From NCBI RefSeq assembly GCF_004959935.1, contig NZ_SMYN01000015.1, positions 21,747 through 85,746 of the forward strand: a stretch of 64,000 nucleotides of DNA, read 5' to 3'. This document shows positions 50,349 to 59,022 of this stretch, piece by piece. A model generated the notes under the pieces. That model did not search any database and was not told the DNA's origin. It worked only from the letters and a program-made list of their open reading frames with translations. How positions within the stretch are numbered: the stretch's first letter is position 1; every line of letters begins with the position of its first letter. This DNA is from Falsirhodobacter xinxiangensis. Its GTDB lineage: Bacteria; Pseudomonadota; Alphaproteobacteria; Rhodobacterales; Rhodobacteraceae. Made by a program: the position numbers and the translations under genes.

Positions 50349-51305
50349 ATGCAGAATGCGGAACGGGTGCGGACGCTGATCCGCGCGGCAGGGATGCTGC
50401 CGGTGCTGATCCTGCTGGCCATTGGGTTCGAATTGCTGACCGGGCGGTTCCTGTCGGTGAACAACCTGTCCATCGTCACGCAGCAGGCGTCGATCAACAT
50501 CGTGCTGGCGGCGGGGATGACCTTCGTGATCCTGACCGGGGGGATCGACCTGTCGGTCGGCTCCATTCTTGCCACGGCGGCGATGGGCGCGGTGATCGCC
50601 TCGCTTTGGCCGGGGATGGGGTGGCTGGGCGTGCCGATCGGGCTGCTGATCGGGCTGGCCTTCGGGATCGTCAACGGGCTGATGGTGGCCTATCTGGGGC
50701 TGCCGCCGTTCATTGTGACCTTGGGCGCGCTGACTGCCGTGCGGGGGGTGGCCCGGCTGTTGGGCGAGGATACGACGGTCTTCAACGCCGATCTGCCCTT
50801 CGCGGTGATCGGAAACGGGACCGTGTTCGGGATTCCCATCCTTGCGATCATCGCGCTGGCCGTCATCCTTGCCAGTTGGTTCATCCTGCGCCGGACGGTG
50901 CTGGGGACGTGGATCTATGCCGTGGGCGGCAATCAGGAGGCGGCGCGCCTGACGGGGATCAAGGTGTCGCTCGTGCTGCTGTTCGTCTATTCCATGTCGG
51001 GGCTGATGGCGGGCCTTGGAGGCGTCATGTCAGCGGCACGGCTGTATGCGGCCAACGGATTGCAGCTTGGGCAGGCCTATGAACTGGATGCCATCGCCGC
51101 CGTCATCCTTGGCGGCACCAGTTTTGTCGGTGGTGTCGGATCGATCTGGGGCACGCTGATCGGCGGCCTAATCATCGCCGTGCTGTCCAACGGCCTGATC
51201 CTGACCGGCGTTTCCGACATCTGGCAATTCATCATCAAGGGTTTGGTCATCATCGCCGCTGTGGCGCTGGACCGCTACCGCCTGTCGGGCGGGGCCCGGA
51301 CGTAA
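50349..51305 (+). CDS. sugar ABC importer permease (RbsC type)
   Basis: A 318-residue permease with eight or more hydrophobic segments. It has the RbsC motifs IVLAAGMTFVILTGGIDLSV followed by GSILATAAMGA, NGLMVAYLGLPPFIVTLGAL, YAVGGNQEAARLTGIKVSLV and LDAIAAVILGGTSFVGGVGS. The start at 50349 follows GGGAGAG; the gene begins right after the ATPase stop. Confidence 0.93.
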   Translation: MQNAERVRTLIRAAGMLPVLILLAIGFELLTGRFLSVNNLSIVTQQASINIVLAAGMTFVILTGGIDLSVGSILATAAMGAVIASLWPGMGWLGVPIGLLIGLAFGIVNGLMVAYLGLPPFIVTLGALTAVRGVARLLGEDTTVFNADLPFAVIGNGTVFGIPILAIIALAVILASWFILRRTVLGTWIYAVGGNQEAARLTGIKVSLVLLFVYSMSGLMAGLGGVMSAARLYAANGLQLGQAYELDAIAAVILGGTSFVGGVGSIWGTLIGGLIIAVLSNGLILTGVSDIWQFIIKGLVIIAAVALDRYRLSGGART

Positions 51306-51326
51306 TCGCATCACTGGGAGGTAAGA

Positions 51327-52259
51327 ATGCGTAAGATACTGTTGGCAACCGTGGCCGCGATCATGGCGACGGGCGCACAAGCACAAGAGAAGACGCTGGA
51401 GAGCATCGGCATCTCGGTCGGCCTTCTGGGCAATCCGTTCTTCGTCGCGACGATCAAGGGGATCGAAGCTCGCGCCAAGGAGATCAACCCCGATGTGCAG
51501 GTCACCGCGGTTTCCGCCGATTATGACCTGAACAAGCAGGTCAGCCAGATCGACAGCTTCATCGCCGCAGGCACGCAGATCATCATGCTGAACGCGGTGG
51601 ACGCGCAGGCCATCGCCCCTGCGGTCGCACGGGCCAAGGCAGCGGGCGTGATCGTGGCCGCCTTCGACGTGTCGGCCCCCGGCGCGGATGTGACGGTGAT
51701 GACCGACAACGTCGATGCCGGGCGCAAGGCTTGCCAATACATCTTGGACCAGCTTGGCGGCACGGGCGACGTGGTCATCATCAACGGCCCGGCCTCCTCG
51801 TCGATCATCGACCGCGTTGCCGGCTGCAAGGAGGTGTTCGACGCTGCCGATGGCATCAACGTTCTGTCGGACGACCAGAACGGCCAAGGCTCGCGCGAGG
51901 GCGGCCTTGCGGTGATGCAAGGGCTTCTGACCCGTTTCGACAAGATCGACGCGGTCTTCGCGATCAACGATCCGACGGCCATCGGCGCGCAGCTTGCCGC
52001 GCAGCAGCTTGGTCGCAGCGAGTTCATCATCACCGCCGTCGACGGGGCGCCAGACATCGAGGAGGCGCTGAAATCCGGATCGGGTCTCATCAAGGCCTCA
52101 GCCTCGCAAGATCCGTATGTCATGGCGGGCGAGGCGCTGGAGATGGGATACGAGGCGCTTCAGGGCAATATCCCCGCCGAGCCGACGGTGCTGCTGGAAC
52201 CGGAGTTGATTACCGCCGACAACATCGCGACCTACAAGGGCTGGACGGCCGCGCGCTGA
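51327..52259 (+). CDS. sugar ABC importer periplasmic binding protein (RbsB type)
   Basis: A 310-residue binding protein with signal peptide (ILLATVAAIMATGAQA). SIGISVGLLGNPFFVATIKG, AAGTQIIMLNAVDAQAIAPA, GVIVAAFDVSAPGADVTVMT, DNVDAGRKACQYIL and FAINDPTAIGAQLAAQQ follow the LacI-like Peripla_BP_4 fold used for pentoses and polyols. It is the last gene of the rbsACB-like unit. Ligand unknown; ribose, xylitol, erythritol or apiose-type sugars are candidates. Confidence 0.93.
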   Translation: MRKILLATVAAIMATGAQAQEKTLESIGISVGLLGNPFFVATIKGIEARAKEINPDVQVTAVSADYDLNKQVSQIDSFIAAGTQIIMLNAVDAQAIAPAVARAKAAGVIVAAFDVSAPGADVTVMTDNVDAGRKACQYILDQLGGTGDVVIINGPASSSIIDRVAGCKEVFDAADGINVLSDDQNGQGSREGGLAVMQGLLTRFDKIDAVFAINDPTAIGAQLAAQQLGRSEFIITAVDGAPDIEEALKSGSGLIKASASQDPYVMAGEALEMGYEALQGNIPAEPTVLLEPELITADNIATYKGWTAAR

Positions 52260-52393
52260 GTCGGATGACGCAAATGCGAAAGGATGTTCCCGTTCGCGAT
52301 CAGGATTGCGTCAGAACTGCGTGAGAATTCGGCGAGTTAGGCGGATTCCTACCCACCGCTGTGCAAGTGCAGCGAAATCGCGCCAAAGGCTAA

Positions 52394-52420
52394 GCCGGGA
52401 CGGTTGTCTATCGTTCCGGC
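52394..52420 (+). terminator. possible terminator after the rbsB-like gene
   Basis: Eight-bp stem GCCGGGAC / GTTCCGGC (one G-U pair) with an 11-nt loop; a run of five T follows 9 nt later. Weak but correctly placed between two transcription units. Confidence 0.35.
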
Positions 52421-52468
52421 TGTGTCACCTTTTTCGCAGGGAGGTGAAATTCCGCGAAGGAGGCCATG

Positions 52469-53206
52469 ATGTTCGCCGCACATCGAACCAGACCCGTCCG
52501 GCTCGCCCGACTTGCCGCCGCCCATCACCGTTCGCGTGAGACGGACCGGCTGCTGGGAATTCTTCTGGCTGCCATTGCGGGCAGCCTGAATGCTGGCGGT
52601 TTCATTCTTCTCTCGCAATATACCTCGCACATGACCGGGCATCTTTCGATGATTGCAGGGGGCATGGTGCTTCAGAACGTCGTCGTGATCCTGCAGAGTT
52701 TGGCGGTCGTGGGGTTCTTTACTATGGGCGCGGCGCTTTCGGCGGGGCTGATCGCCTGGGGGCAGGTCAACCGCCTGCGGATCTGCTATGCCCTGCCGCT
52801 TGGGGTGCAGGGCGTGCTTCTGGCCTCCATTGCGCTGGTCGAGGAACTGCCCCCGCATGTTGCCGATTACGTGGGTCTTTGTCTCGTGGCCTTCGTCATG
52901 GGGCTTCAGAACGCGACCATCACCCGGATTTCCGGCGCGCGGATCAGGACGAGCCACGCGACCGGCCTCATCACCGATCTTGGGATCGAGCTTGGGCGAG
53001 GCGCCTATCGCGTCTTTGCGCCGCGATCCGGGATCAGACAGGACACTGCCAAGCTGTGGCTGTTCGTGCAGCTGGTGGTTGCCTTCGTGGTCGGGGGCGT
53101 CGCGGGCGCGGTCGGACACGGGCTGGTCGGATGGGACTTTGCCGTGCCGCCGGGGGTCGCGCTGGTGCTTCTGGCGATCTGGCGCCGCGCCCCTAGCGCC
53201 GCGTGA
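52469..53206 (+). CDS. DUF1275 (YoaK-family) membrane protein
   Basis: A 245-residue polytopic membrane protein with about six hydrophobic helices. LAAIAGSLNAGGFILLSQYT then SHMTGHLSMIAGGM is the DUF1275 signature, with GLQNATITRISGARIRTSHA then TGLITDLGIELGRG its second conserved element. Family function is unknown; transport is suspected. The second of two tandem ATGs (52469) is best spaced from AAGGAGG. The 3' end overlaps the convergent GntR gene by 14 bp. Confidence 0.9.
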   Translation: MFAAHRTRPVRLARLAAAHHRSRETDRLLGILLAAIAGSLNAGGFILLSQYTSHMTGHLSMIAGGMVLQNVVVILQSLAVVGFFTMGAALSAGLIAWGQVNRLRICYALPLGVQGVLLASIALVEELPPHVADYVGLCLVAFVMGLQNATITRISGARIRTSHATGLITDLGIELGRGAYRVFAPRSGIRQDTAKLWLFVQLVVAFVVGGVAGAVGHGLVGWDFAVPPGVALVLLAIWRRAPSAA

Positions 53207-53921
53207 CGTCGCCGCGCAACACGGCACGGTAGCGGGACTGGCTTCCCTTCAGATGGCGCCGCATCGCATCGCGTGCGCCATCTTCGTCACCGTTCGAGAT
53301 CGCCTCGACGATGCGGCTGTGTTCGCCGTGAAGTTGCGCGATATAATCGTCCGAGCTTTCGTCCCGCCCCTGAAGCGCCGCGCGGGGGATGACGCCGCGC
53401 CCCACCATCGACAGGAATTCCCCGAAGCGCGGATTGTTGGACGCGTCGGCAATGGCGATGTGCAGCGCGAAATCGGCCTCGACCGTTGGCTGGCCGCTTT
53501 GCAGGCACTCAAGCACCGCATGATGGCAGGTGATGATCCCCTCCTCCTGCTGCGGCGAGCGGCGAAGGGCGGCAAGGGCGGCGGCTTCCACCTCGACCGC
53601 CGTCCGGAGTTCCAGAAGTTCGATCACCGACGAGATGCGGGCATAGTCGAGGTTCTGGAACGGCAGCACCTCGGCGCGCGGCGGCTCCAGCACGAAGACA
53701 CCGGCGCCCTGTCGCGCCTCGACCAGGCCGTCGGCACGCAGGGCGGCGACGGCCTCGCGGATCACCGTCCGGCTGACTCCATGCGCTTCGGTCAGGCGGG
53801 CCTCGCTGGGCAGTTTGTCGCCCGGCTTCAACTCTCCGGACAGAATCGTCTGGCGAAGCGTCTCGCTCACCTGCGAGACCAGCGTTCCGGACTTGACGGG
53901 AGTGTTTTCGTGGGTCTGCAT
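53193..53921 (-). CDS. GntR/FadR-family regulator (third of three)
   Basis: A 242-residue FCD-type regulator. GTLVSQVSETLRQTILSGEL then KPGDKLPSEARLTEAHGVSR and TVIREAVAALRADGLVEARQ then GAGVFVLEP is the canonical FadR-type winged helix, close to DgoR/LldR/UxuR-like regulators of hexonate and lactate genes. FALHIAIADASNNPRFGEFL and GEHSRIVEAI hold candidate metal ligands. It is divergent from the semialdehyde dehydrogenase gene, its likely target. ATG at 53921; ribosome-binding site weak. Confidence 0.92.
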   Translation of the reverse strand: MQTHENTPVKSGTLVSQVSETLRQTILSGELKPGDKLPSEARLTEAHGVSRTVIREAVAALRADGLVEARQGAGVFVLEPPRAEVLPFQNLDYARISSVIELLELRTAVEVEAAALAALRRSPQQEEGIITCHHAVLECLQSGQPTVEADFALHIAIADASNNPRFGEFLSMVGRGVIPRAALQGRDESSDDYIAQLHGEHSRIVEAISNGDEDGARDAMRRHLKGSQSRYRAVLRGDVTRR

Positions 53922-54082
53922 GTTCAGGCCTGCGGTATCTGCGTATATTTCAGGAGAACCCGGATAGGGTTGTAAGTCAAGTTCTGCAACTTGTGCGACA
54001 GAAAAAGGCTGCGGTTGACGGTTTCGGGCCGGCATGTATGATGATTCCGCATCCTGCGATTAAAAGAACCAGAGGATAAATC

Positions 54083-55591
54083 ATGACCTTTACGCCGCAT
54101 GGCAAGCACCTGATTGCCGGGGAGTGGGTTTCCGGCGATGCGACCTTCGCGTCGTCTCCGGCGCATGGGCCGTCGCACACGTTTTCGACCGGCACCGTCG
54201 ATCTGGTGGCCCGCGCCTGTGCGGCGGCCGAGGACGCCTTCTGGACCTATGGCTACACCACGCGCGAACAGCGGGCGGCGTTCCTTGATGCCATCGCCGA
54301 CGAGATCGAAGCCCGCGCCGCCCAGATTACCGAGATCGGCACGCAGGAGACCGGCCTGCCCGAAGCACGTCTGAACGGCGAGCGGGGCCGCACCACCGGC
54401 CAGCTGCGCCTGTTCGCGCAGCACATCCGCGACGGCGAATACCTCGACCGCCGCGTCGATGCGGCCCAGCCGGACCGTCAGCCCGCGCCGCGCCCGGAAA
54501 TCCGGCTGATGCAGCGCCCGATCGGGCCTGTCGCGGTGTTCGGCGCGTCGAACTTCCCGCTGGCGTTTTCGACTGCGGGCGGCGACACGGCGGCGGCATT
54601 GGCCGCGGGCTGCCCGGTCGTGGTCAAGGGCCACTCGGCACATCCCGGCACCGGCGAGATCGTGGCCGAGGCCGTTCTGGCTGCGATCGAAAAGACCGGC
54701 ATGCCGAAGGGCACGTTCAGCCTGATCCAGGGCGGCAACCGCAAGGTCGGCGAGGCGCTGGTCACCGATCCGCACATCAAGGCGGTTGGCTTCACCGGAT
54801 CGCTGGCCGGAGGCCGCGCGCTGTTCGATCTGTGCGCCAGCCGCCCCGAGCCGATCCCGTTCTTCGGCGAGCTTGGCTCGGTCAACCCGATGTTCGTGCT
54901 GCCCGAAGCCGCCAAGGCGCGCGGCGAGGCGCTGGGCACTGGCTGGGCCGGATCGCTGACCATGGGCGCGGGCCAGTTCTGCACCAATCCCGGCATCGCT
55001 GTGGTGGTGAAAGGCGACGCGGCGGATACCTTCGTATCGGCCACCAAGGCGGCGCTGGAAAAGGTCGCACCGCAGACCATGCTGACCGACGGCATCGCAT
55101 CGGCCTATCGTGAGGGGCAGGAGCGGTTCGAGACGCGCAATTCGGTCAAGCCGGTGGTTTCGACCACCAGCGAAGGTCGTCAGGCCAGCCCGAACCTTTA
55201 CGAGACGACGGCGGATGCGTTCCTTGAAGATCACACGCTGGGCGAAGAAGTCTTCGGCCCGCTGGGTCTGGTCGTGCGCGTGGACTCGGTCGAGGACATG
55301 GTGCAACTGGCCAAGGGTCTGCAGGGTCAGCTGACCACGACGCTGCATCTGGACGATGCCGACCACGGCGCAGCGGCCAAACTGCTGCCGGTGTTGGAGC
55401 GCAAGTCGGGCCGCGTGCTCGCCAACGGCTTCCCCACCGGCGTCGAGGTTGTGGATTCGATGGTGCATGGCGGGCCTTACCCCGCGTCCACCAACTTCGG
55501 CGCGACCTCGGTCGGCACCATGTCGATCCGCCGCTTCCTGCGTCCGGTCAGCTATCAGAACATCCCCGAAGCCCTGCTTCAGGACTTCTGA
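54083..55591 (+). CDS. 2,5-dioxovalerate (alpha-ketoglutaric semialdehyde) dehydrogenase
   Basis: A 502-residue aldehyde dehydrogenase. FGASNFPLAFSTAGGDTAAA and VVVKGHSAHPGTGEIVAEAV form the coenzyme site. The catalytic residues lie in FFGELGSVNPMFVLP (Glu) and MGAGQFCTNPGIAVV (Cys). The GHSAHPGTGE and FCTNPG motifs are those of KGSA dehydrogenases, which make 2-oxoglutarate at the end of oxidative pentose, glucarate and hydroxyproline pathways. ATG at 54083 is 6 nt from AGAGGA. Divergent from GntR and ended by a strong hairpin, so it is monocistronic. Confidence 0.92.
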   Translation: MTFTPHGKHLIAGEWVSGDATFASSPAHGPSHTFSTGTVDLVARACAAAEDAFWTYGYTTREQRAAFLDAIADEIEARAAQITEIGTQETGLPEARLNGERGRTTGQLRLFAQHIRDGEYLDRRVDAAQPDRQPAPRPEIRLMQRPIGPVAVFGASNFPLAFSTAGGDTAAALAAGCPVVVKGHSAHPGTGEIVAEAVLAAIEKTGMPKGTFSLIQGGNRKVGEALVTDPHIKAVGFTGSLAGGRALFDLCASRPEPIPFFGELGSVNPMFVLPEAAKARGEALGTGWAGSLTMGAGQFCTNPGIAVVVKGDAADTFVSATKAALEKVAPQTMLTDGIASAYREGQERFETRNSVKPVVSTTSEGRQASPNLYETTADAFLEDHTLGEEVFGPLGLVVRVDSVEDMVQLAKGLQGQLTTTLHLDDADHGAAAKLLPVLERKSGRVLANGFPTGVEVVDSMVHGGPYPASTNFGATSVGTMSIRRFLRPVSYQNIPEALLQDF

Positions 55592-55597
55592 AAACCA

Positions 55598-55634
55598 GCG
55601 CGCGCCGGGGTTTACTTCCCGGCGCGCGCCTTTT
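55598..55634 (+). terminator. rho-independent terminator of the semialdehyde dehydrogenase gene
   Basis: Twelve-bp perfect stem GCGCGCGCCGGG / CCCGGCGCGCGC with an 8-nt loop, followed by CTTTT, 6 bp beyond the stop. Confidence 0.88.
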
Positions 55635-55668
55635 ACTCCGCATCCCCCGCCCATGATGGAGAGATGCG

Positions 55669-56922
55669 ATGCAACCCCGATATTGCGGGATCGATTTCGG
55701 CACCTCGAATTCGACGGTCGCCATTGCAGATGACGACAGCGCGCGACTGATCCCGCTTGAAGCAGGGGAGCCGACCCTGCCCAGCGCCGTGTTCTGGGAA
55801 ACCGATGGCGGACCGCCCCAGTTCGGGCGTGCGGCCATCCGCGCCTATGTCGAGGGCGATGACGGGCGGTTGATGCGCGGACTGAAAAGCACGCTCGGCT
55901 CGTCGCTGATCCACGAGAAGACACGGGTGGGCAGGCAGGCGCTGTCGTTCCGCGACGTGGTGGCGCGTTTCATCGGGCATCTGAAGGCGGAGGCCGATGC
56001 GGCGACGGGGGGGATCGACCGTGTCGTTCTGGGCCGTCCTGTCCATTTCGTCGATGGCGATGCCGAAGGCGACCGCGCGGCGCAGGCCGTGCTGGAGGAA
56101 ATCGCGCTGGCTGCGGGTTTTCGCGAGGTCGCGTTCCAGTTCGAACCCATCGCCGCCGCTTTGCATTACGAGCAGTCGGTGACGCAGGAGGAGCTGGTGC
56201 TGATCTTTGACATCGGCGGCGGCACCTCGGACTTCTCCATCGTTCGCGTGTCGCCCGAACGTGCTCGGGCGGCGGATCGGCAGGCGGATATCCTTGCCAA
56301 TGACGGTATCCGCGTCGGCGGCACCGATTTCGACCGGCTGCTGTCGCTGGCCGAAGTCATGCCGCATCTGGGGTTCGGCAGCACGACGCGGCAGGGGCAG
56401 GGCAACATGCCCCGGCATTTCTGGCTGGATCTGGCGACATGGCACCGGATCAACATGCTTTATGCGCCGCGCACGATGTCGGACCTGAAGGCGCTGCGCC
56501 GCGATGCCGACAGCCCGGACCTGCTGGATCGGATGATCCGCGTCATCGAAGCTCGCGCGGGCCATGCGCTGGCGATGGAAGCCGAAAGCGCCAAGATCGC
56601 GCTGTCCGAGAGCGAGTCGACGCGGCTGGCGCTGCGCGAGATTGCGGGCGCGCCGAACCCTGTCGTGACGCGGGGCAGGTTCGAACAGGCCGTCGATGCG
56701 CCGGTCGCGCGCGTGCGCGATATGATCGGGTCCGTTCTGGTGCAGGCGGGGCTGGCGGAATCCGATATTACGACGGTGTTCCTGACGGGCGGCTCAAGCC
56801 GTTTGCCGGTGTTGCGCGGGGCCGTGGCGGCGGCGCTGCCGGATGCGCACATGGCGAGCGGCGATATGCTGGGCAGCGTCGGGACCGGGCTGGCGGTCGA
56901 TGCGCGGCGGCGGTTCCGCTAG
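55669..56922 (+). CDS. Hsp70-family protein (YegD type)
   Basis: A 417-residue actin-fold ATPase lacking the Hsp70 substrate domain. GIDFGTSNSTVAIA (residues 7-20) is phosphate 1, DRVVLGRPVHF, VAFQFEPIAAALHYEQ, LIFDIGGGTSDFSIVRV is phosphate 2, and VFLTGGSSRLPVLRGAV the adenosine motif. This is the YegD group of short Hsp70-like proteins with unknown partners. ATG at 55669 is preceded by GGAGAG. The 3' end overlaps the convergent kinase gene by 4 bp. Confidence 0.9.
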   Translation: MQPRYCGIDFGTSNSTVAIADDDSARLIPLEAGEPTLPSAVFWETDGGPPQFGRAAIRAYVEGDDGRLMRGLKSTLGSSLIHEKTRVGRQALSFRDVVARFIGHLKAEADAATGGIDRVVLGRPVHFVDGDAEGDRAAQAVLEEIALAAGFREVAFQFEPIAAALHYEQSVTQEELVLIFDIGGGTSDFSIVRVSPERARAADRQADILANDGIRVGGTDFDRLLSLAEVMPHLGFGSTTRQGQGNMPRHFWLDLATWHRINMLYAPRTMSDLKALRRDADSPDLLDRMIRVIEARAGHALAMEAESAKIALSESESTRLALREIAGAPNPVVTRGRFEQAVDAPVARVRDMIGSVLVQAGLAESDITTVFLTGGSSRLPVLRGAVAAALPDAHMASGDMLGSVGTGLAVDARRRFR

Positions 56923-58253
56923 GCCGGCGGGAAGAATAGCGTCACGCGCAGGCCGCCGCCGGGCCGTTCGGACAGTTCGGCCCGGCCTTCGAACAGCGCG
57001 GCGATCTCGGCCACGATGGCAAGGCCAAGACCGAAGCCTTCGCCGGTGCCGGCGCGGGCAAAACGCGATGTCAGCTCGGATCGGCGTTCCGGTGCGATGC
57101 CGGGGCCGTTGTCTTCGACCGCCAGCGCGACCTGCTGCCCCGCGGTGACGCGCACGGTGATCTCCGCCTCGGGTCCGGCGTAGTGAAGGGCGTTGTCGAT
57201 CAGATTCCGCAGCGCCTCCTCGATGAGCACGGGCTGGGCGTGGATGCGCGCAGGGTCGCCCTCGAATCCCAGATCGGCGCCGCGTGCCGCGGCTTCGGGC
57301 ACCAGATCGCCCGTCAGGCGGCGCGCAAGCTGGGCGATATCGATGACCGGCGCGCTGGCGCTGGTGGCATCGACCCGCGCCAGCAGAAGCAACTGCGCCA
57401 AGATTCGTTCGGCGCGGGCAACGGCGGCATCGCCGCGTGAGGCGGCCGCGCGCACCTGCGGATCGCCCGAGGCACGCGCGGCCAGTTCAAGCTCCATCCG
57501 GACCACGGCCAGCGGCGTCCGAAGCTGATGGCTGGCATTGCCGGTGAAGTTCCGCAGCGCGCCCAGGGTCGTGCCAAGCCGCCGCATGAAACCATTGACC
57601 GCGGTGACCAGCCCCTCGACCTCGCGCGGGGTGTCTTCGGCCAGCGGTCGCAGATCGTCCGGCGAACGGGCGCCGATGGCTCGCTCCAGTCGGGTCAGGG
57701 GGCGCAGCGCCACCGTGACCGCAATCCAGACGATCCCCGCGATGCAGAGCGTCATCAACGAAAGCCGCGCCGCCGACCGCAACAGGATCGACCGTGCCAA
57801 TTCCCGCCGCGCGAGCGTGGATTCCGCGACAGTGACCGAGAAGGGCAGCGTTCCGGCCCCGGTTGCCGCCTGAACGGAAAGGGTCGTCACACGGAAGTTG
57901 TCGCCCGCAAATTCGGTGTCGATGAAATCTTCCGGCGCGGCGCGGGGCAGGGTGTCATAGCCGGTCAGGAAGCCGTCCGGCCCATCGACGCGATAGAAAA
58001 CCCGGTCTTCGGCTGGCGAGGTCAGCATCTCCAGCGCGGAATAGGGGATGTCCACGTCCAGCTGGCCGTCGGTGGTGACCGTCACACGTTCGGCGATGGC
58101 AAGGGCCGATCCGCCAAGGATGCGGTCCGATATGCTGTTGGCTGTGCGGATCGCCTCGCGCCATGTATCGCCCAGCACGGCCAGCCCAAAGATCGCGGTG
58201 GACACCAGCAGCCATGCCAGAAGGCGGCGGCGCAGCGAATACCCATTCCTCAC
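56919..58253 (-). CDS. tctE: sensor histidine kinase of a TctDE-type two-component system
   Basis: A 444-residue membrane kinase. Transmembrane helices lie near residues 10-28 and 163-183, flanking a periplasmic sensor region of about 130 residues. HisKA has NASHQLRTPLAVVRMELELA with H242; HATPase has LRNLIDNALHYAG, VEDNGPGIAPE and GEGFGLGLAIVAEIA. The periplasmic part resembles 2CSK_N/TctE sensors of tricarboxylates. It begins at a GTG that overlaps the regulator stop (GTGA), so the two are coupled. Position next to TctCBA makes citrate-like acids the likely signal. Confidence 0.9.
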   Translation of the reverse strand: MRNGYSLRRRLLAWLLVSTAIFGLAVLGDTWREAIRTANSISDRILGGSALAIAERVTVTTDGQLDVDIPYSALEMLTSPAEDRVFYRVDGPDGFLTGYDTLPRAAPEDFIDTEFAGDNFRVTTLSVQAATGAGTLPFSVTVAESTLARRELARSILLRSAARLSLMTLCIAGIVWIAVTVALRPLTRLERAIGARSPDDLRPLAEDTPREVEGLVTAVNGFMRRLGTTLGALRNFTGNASHQLRTPLAVVRMELELAARASGDPQVRAAASRGDAAVARAERILAQLLLLARVDATSASAPVIDIAQLARRLTGDLVPEAAARGADLGFEGDPARIHAQPVLIEEALRNLIDNALHYAGPEAEITVRVTAGQQVALAVEDNGPGIAPERRSELTSRFARAGTGEGFGLGLAIVAEIAALFEGRAELSERPGGGLRVTLFFPPA

Positions 58254-58921
58254 GCGGGGGGCTTTTCGATGTAATAGCCAATGCCGCGCGCGGTCCGCAG
58301 ATTGACGCCGTGCGGCTGCACCCGGCGGCGCAGACGGCTGACATATTGTTCGATCGCATTGTCCGACAGGCTGTCATCCAGCGAGGTGAGCGACTGGATG
58401 ATCGCCTCCTTGGGGACGACCTTGCCTGCCCGCATGAACAACAACTCCAGCAAAGCTCTTTCGCGGGCTGGAAGGTCAAGAACGCCCGCATCGGTGGCGA
58501 ATTGGCGGGTCGTCAGGTCCAGCGTGATGCTGCCGATCTCCAGCCGCGAGGACCGCAGGCCCGCATGGCGGCGCAGGAGCGAGCGGACGCGCGCCTCGAA
58601 TTCGCCGATGTCGAAGGGTTTGGCCATGTAATCGTCGGCGCCGAGGTCGAGCCCGCGCACCCGGTCCTCCGGCGCGCCGCGTGCGGTCAGGATCATCACC
58701 GCCGCTTGGTTGCCGCGCGCCCGCATCGCCCGCAGCATCGCAAGGCCGTCCATCTGCGGCAGGTTCAGATCGAGGATCACCAGATCGAAACTCTCGCTTG
58801 CCGCCAGCGCCTCGCCGGAGGCGCCGTCATGGACTACGTCCACGGCATAGCCCGCCCCGGCAAGCAGGCTTGCCAACGCCTCGGCCAGCGGTTTGGTGTC
58901 TTCGACAAGAAGGATGCGCAA
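58250..58921 (-). CDS. tctD: OmpR-family response regulator (TctD type)
   Basis: A 223-residue regulator. The receiver domain opens LRILLVEDTKPLAEALASLL, phosphoacceptor D51 lies in DLVILDLNLPQMDG and the lysine in DYMAKPFDIGE; the C-terminal winged helix reads LPARERALLELLFMRAGKVV then VSRLRRRVQPHGVNLRTARG and IGYYIEKP. The family normally starts at this point, which corresponds to a TTG at 58921; an in-frame ATG at 58969 would add 16 atypical residues. It probably activates the tctCBA operon divergent from it. Confidence 0.9.
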   Translation of the reverse strand: MRILLVEDTKPLAEALASLLAGAGYAVDVVHDGASGEALAASESFDLVILDLNLPQMDGLAMLRAMRARGNQAAVMILTARGAPEDRVRGLDLGADDYMAKPFDIGEFEARVRSLLRRHAGLRSSRLEIGSITLDLTTRQFATDAGVLDLPARERALLELLFMRAGKVVPKEAIIQSLTSLDDSLSDNAIEQYVSRLRRRVQPHGVNLRTARGIGYYIEKPPA

Positions 58922-59022
58922 TGGAACCTGCCCCGGAAATTCAGGGCAAGTTAGCGGTAGCGGGCGCATGCCTCAAGCGAAACGGCATTGAGGCCGCGCG
59001 CGGCAGGGTGCATCTTTCGTCC

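Noticed and set aside
53940..54000. Possible operator between the third GntR gene and the semialdehyde dehydrogenase gene.
   Set aside because: GTTG...CAAC half-sites match at only about half of the positions and the ATACTARTAT motif of the other two GntR loci is absent.
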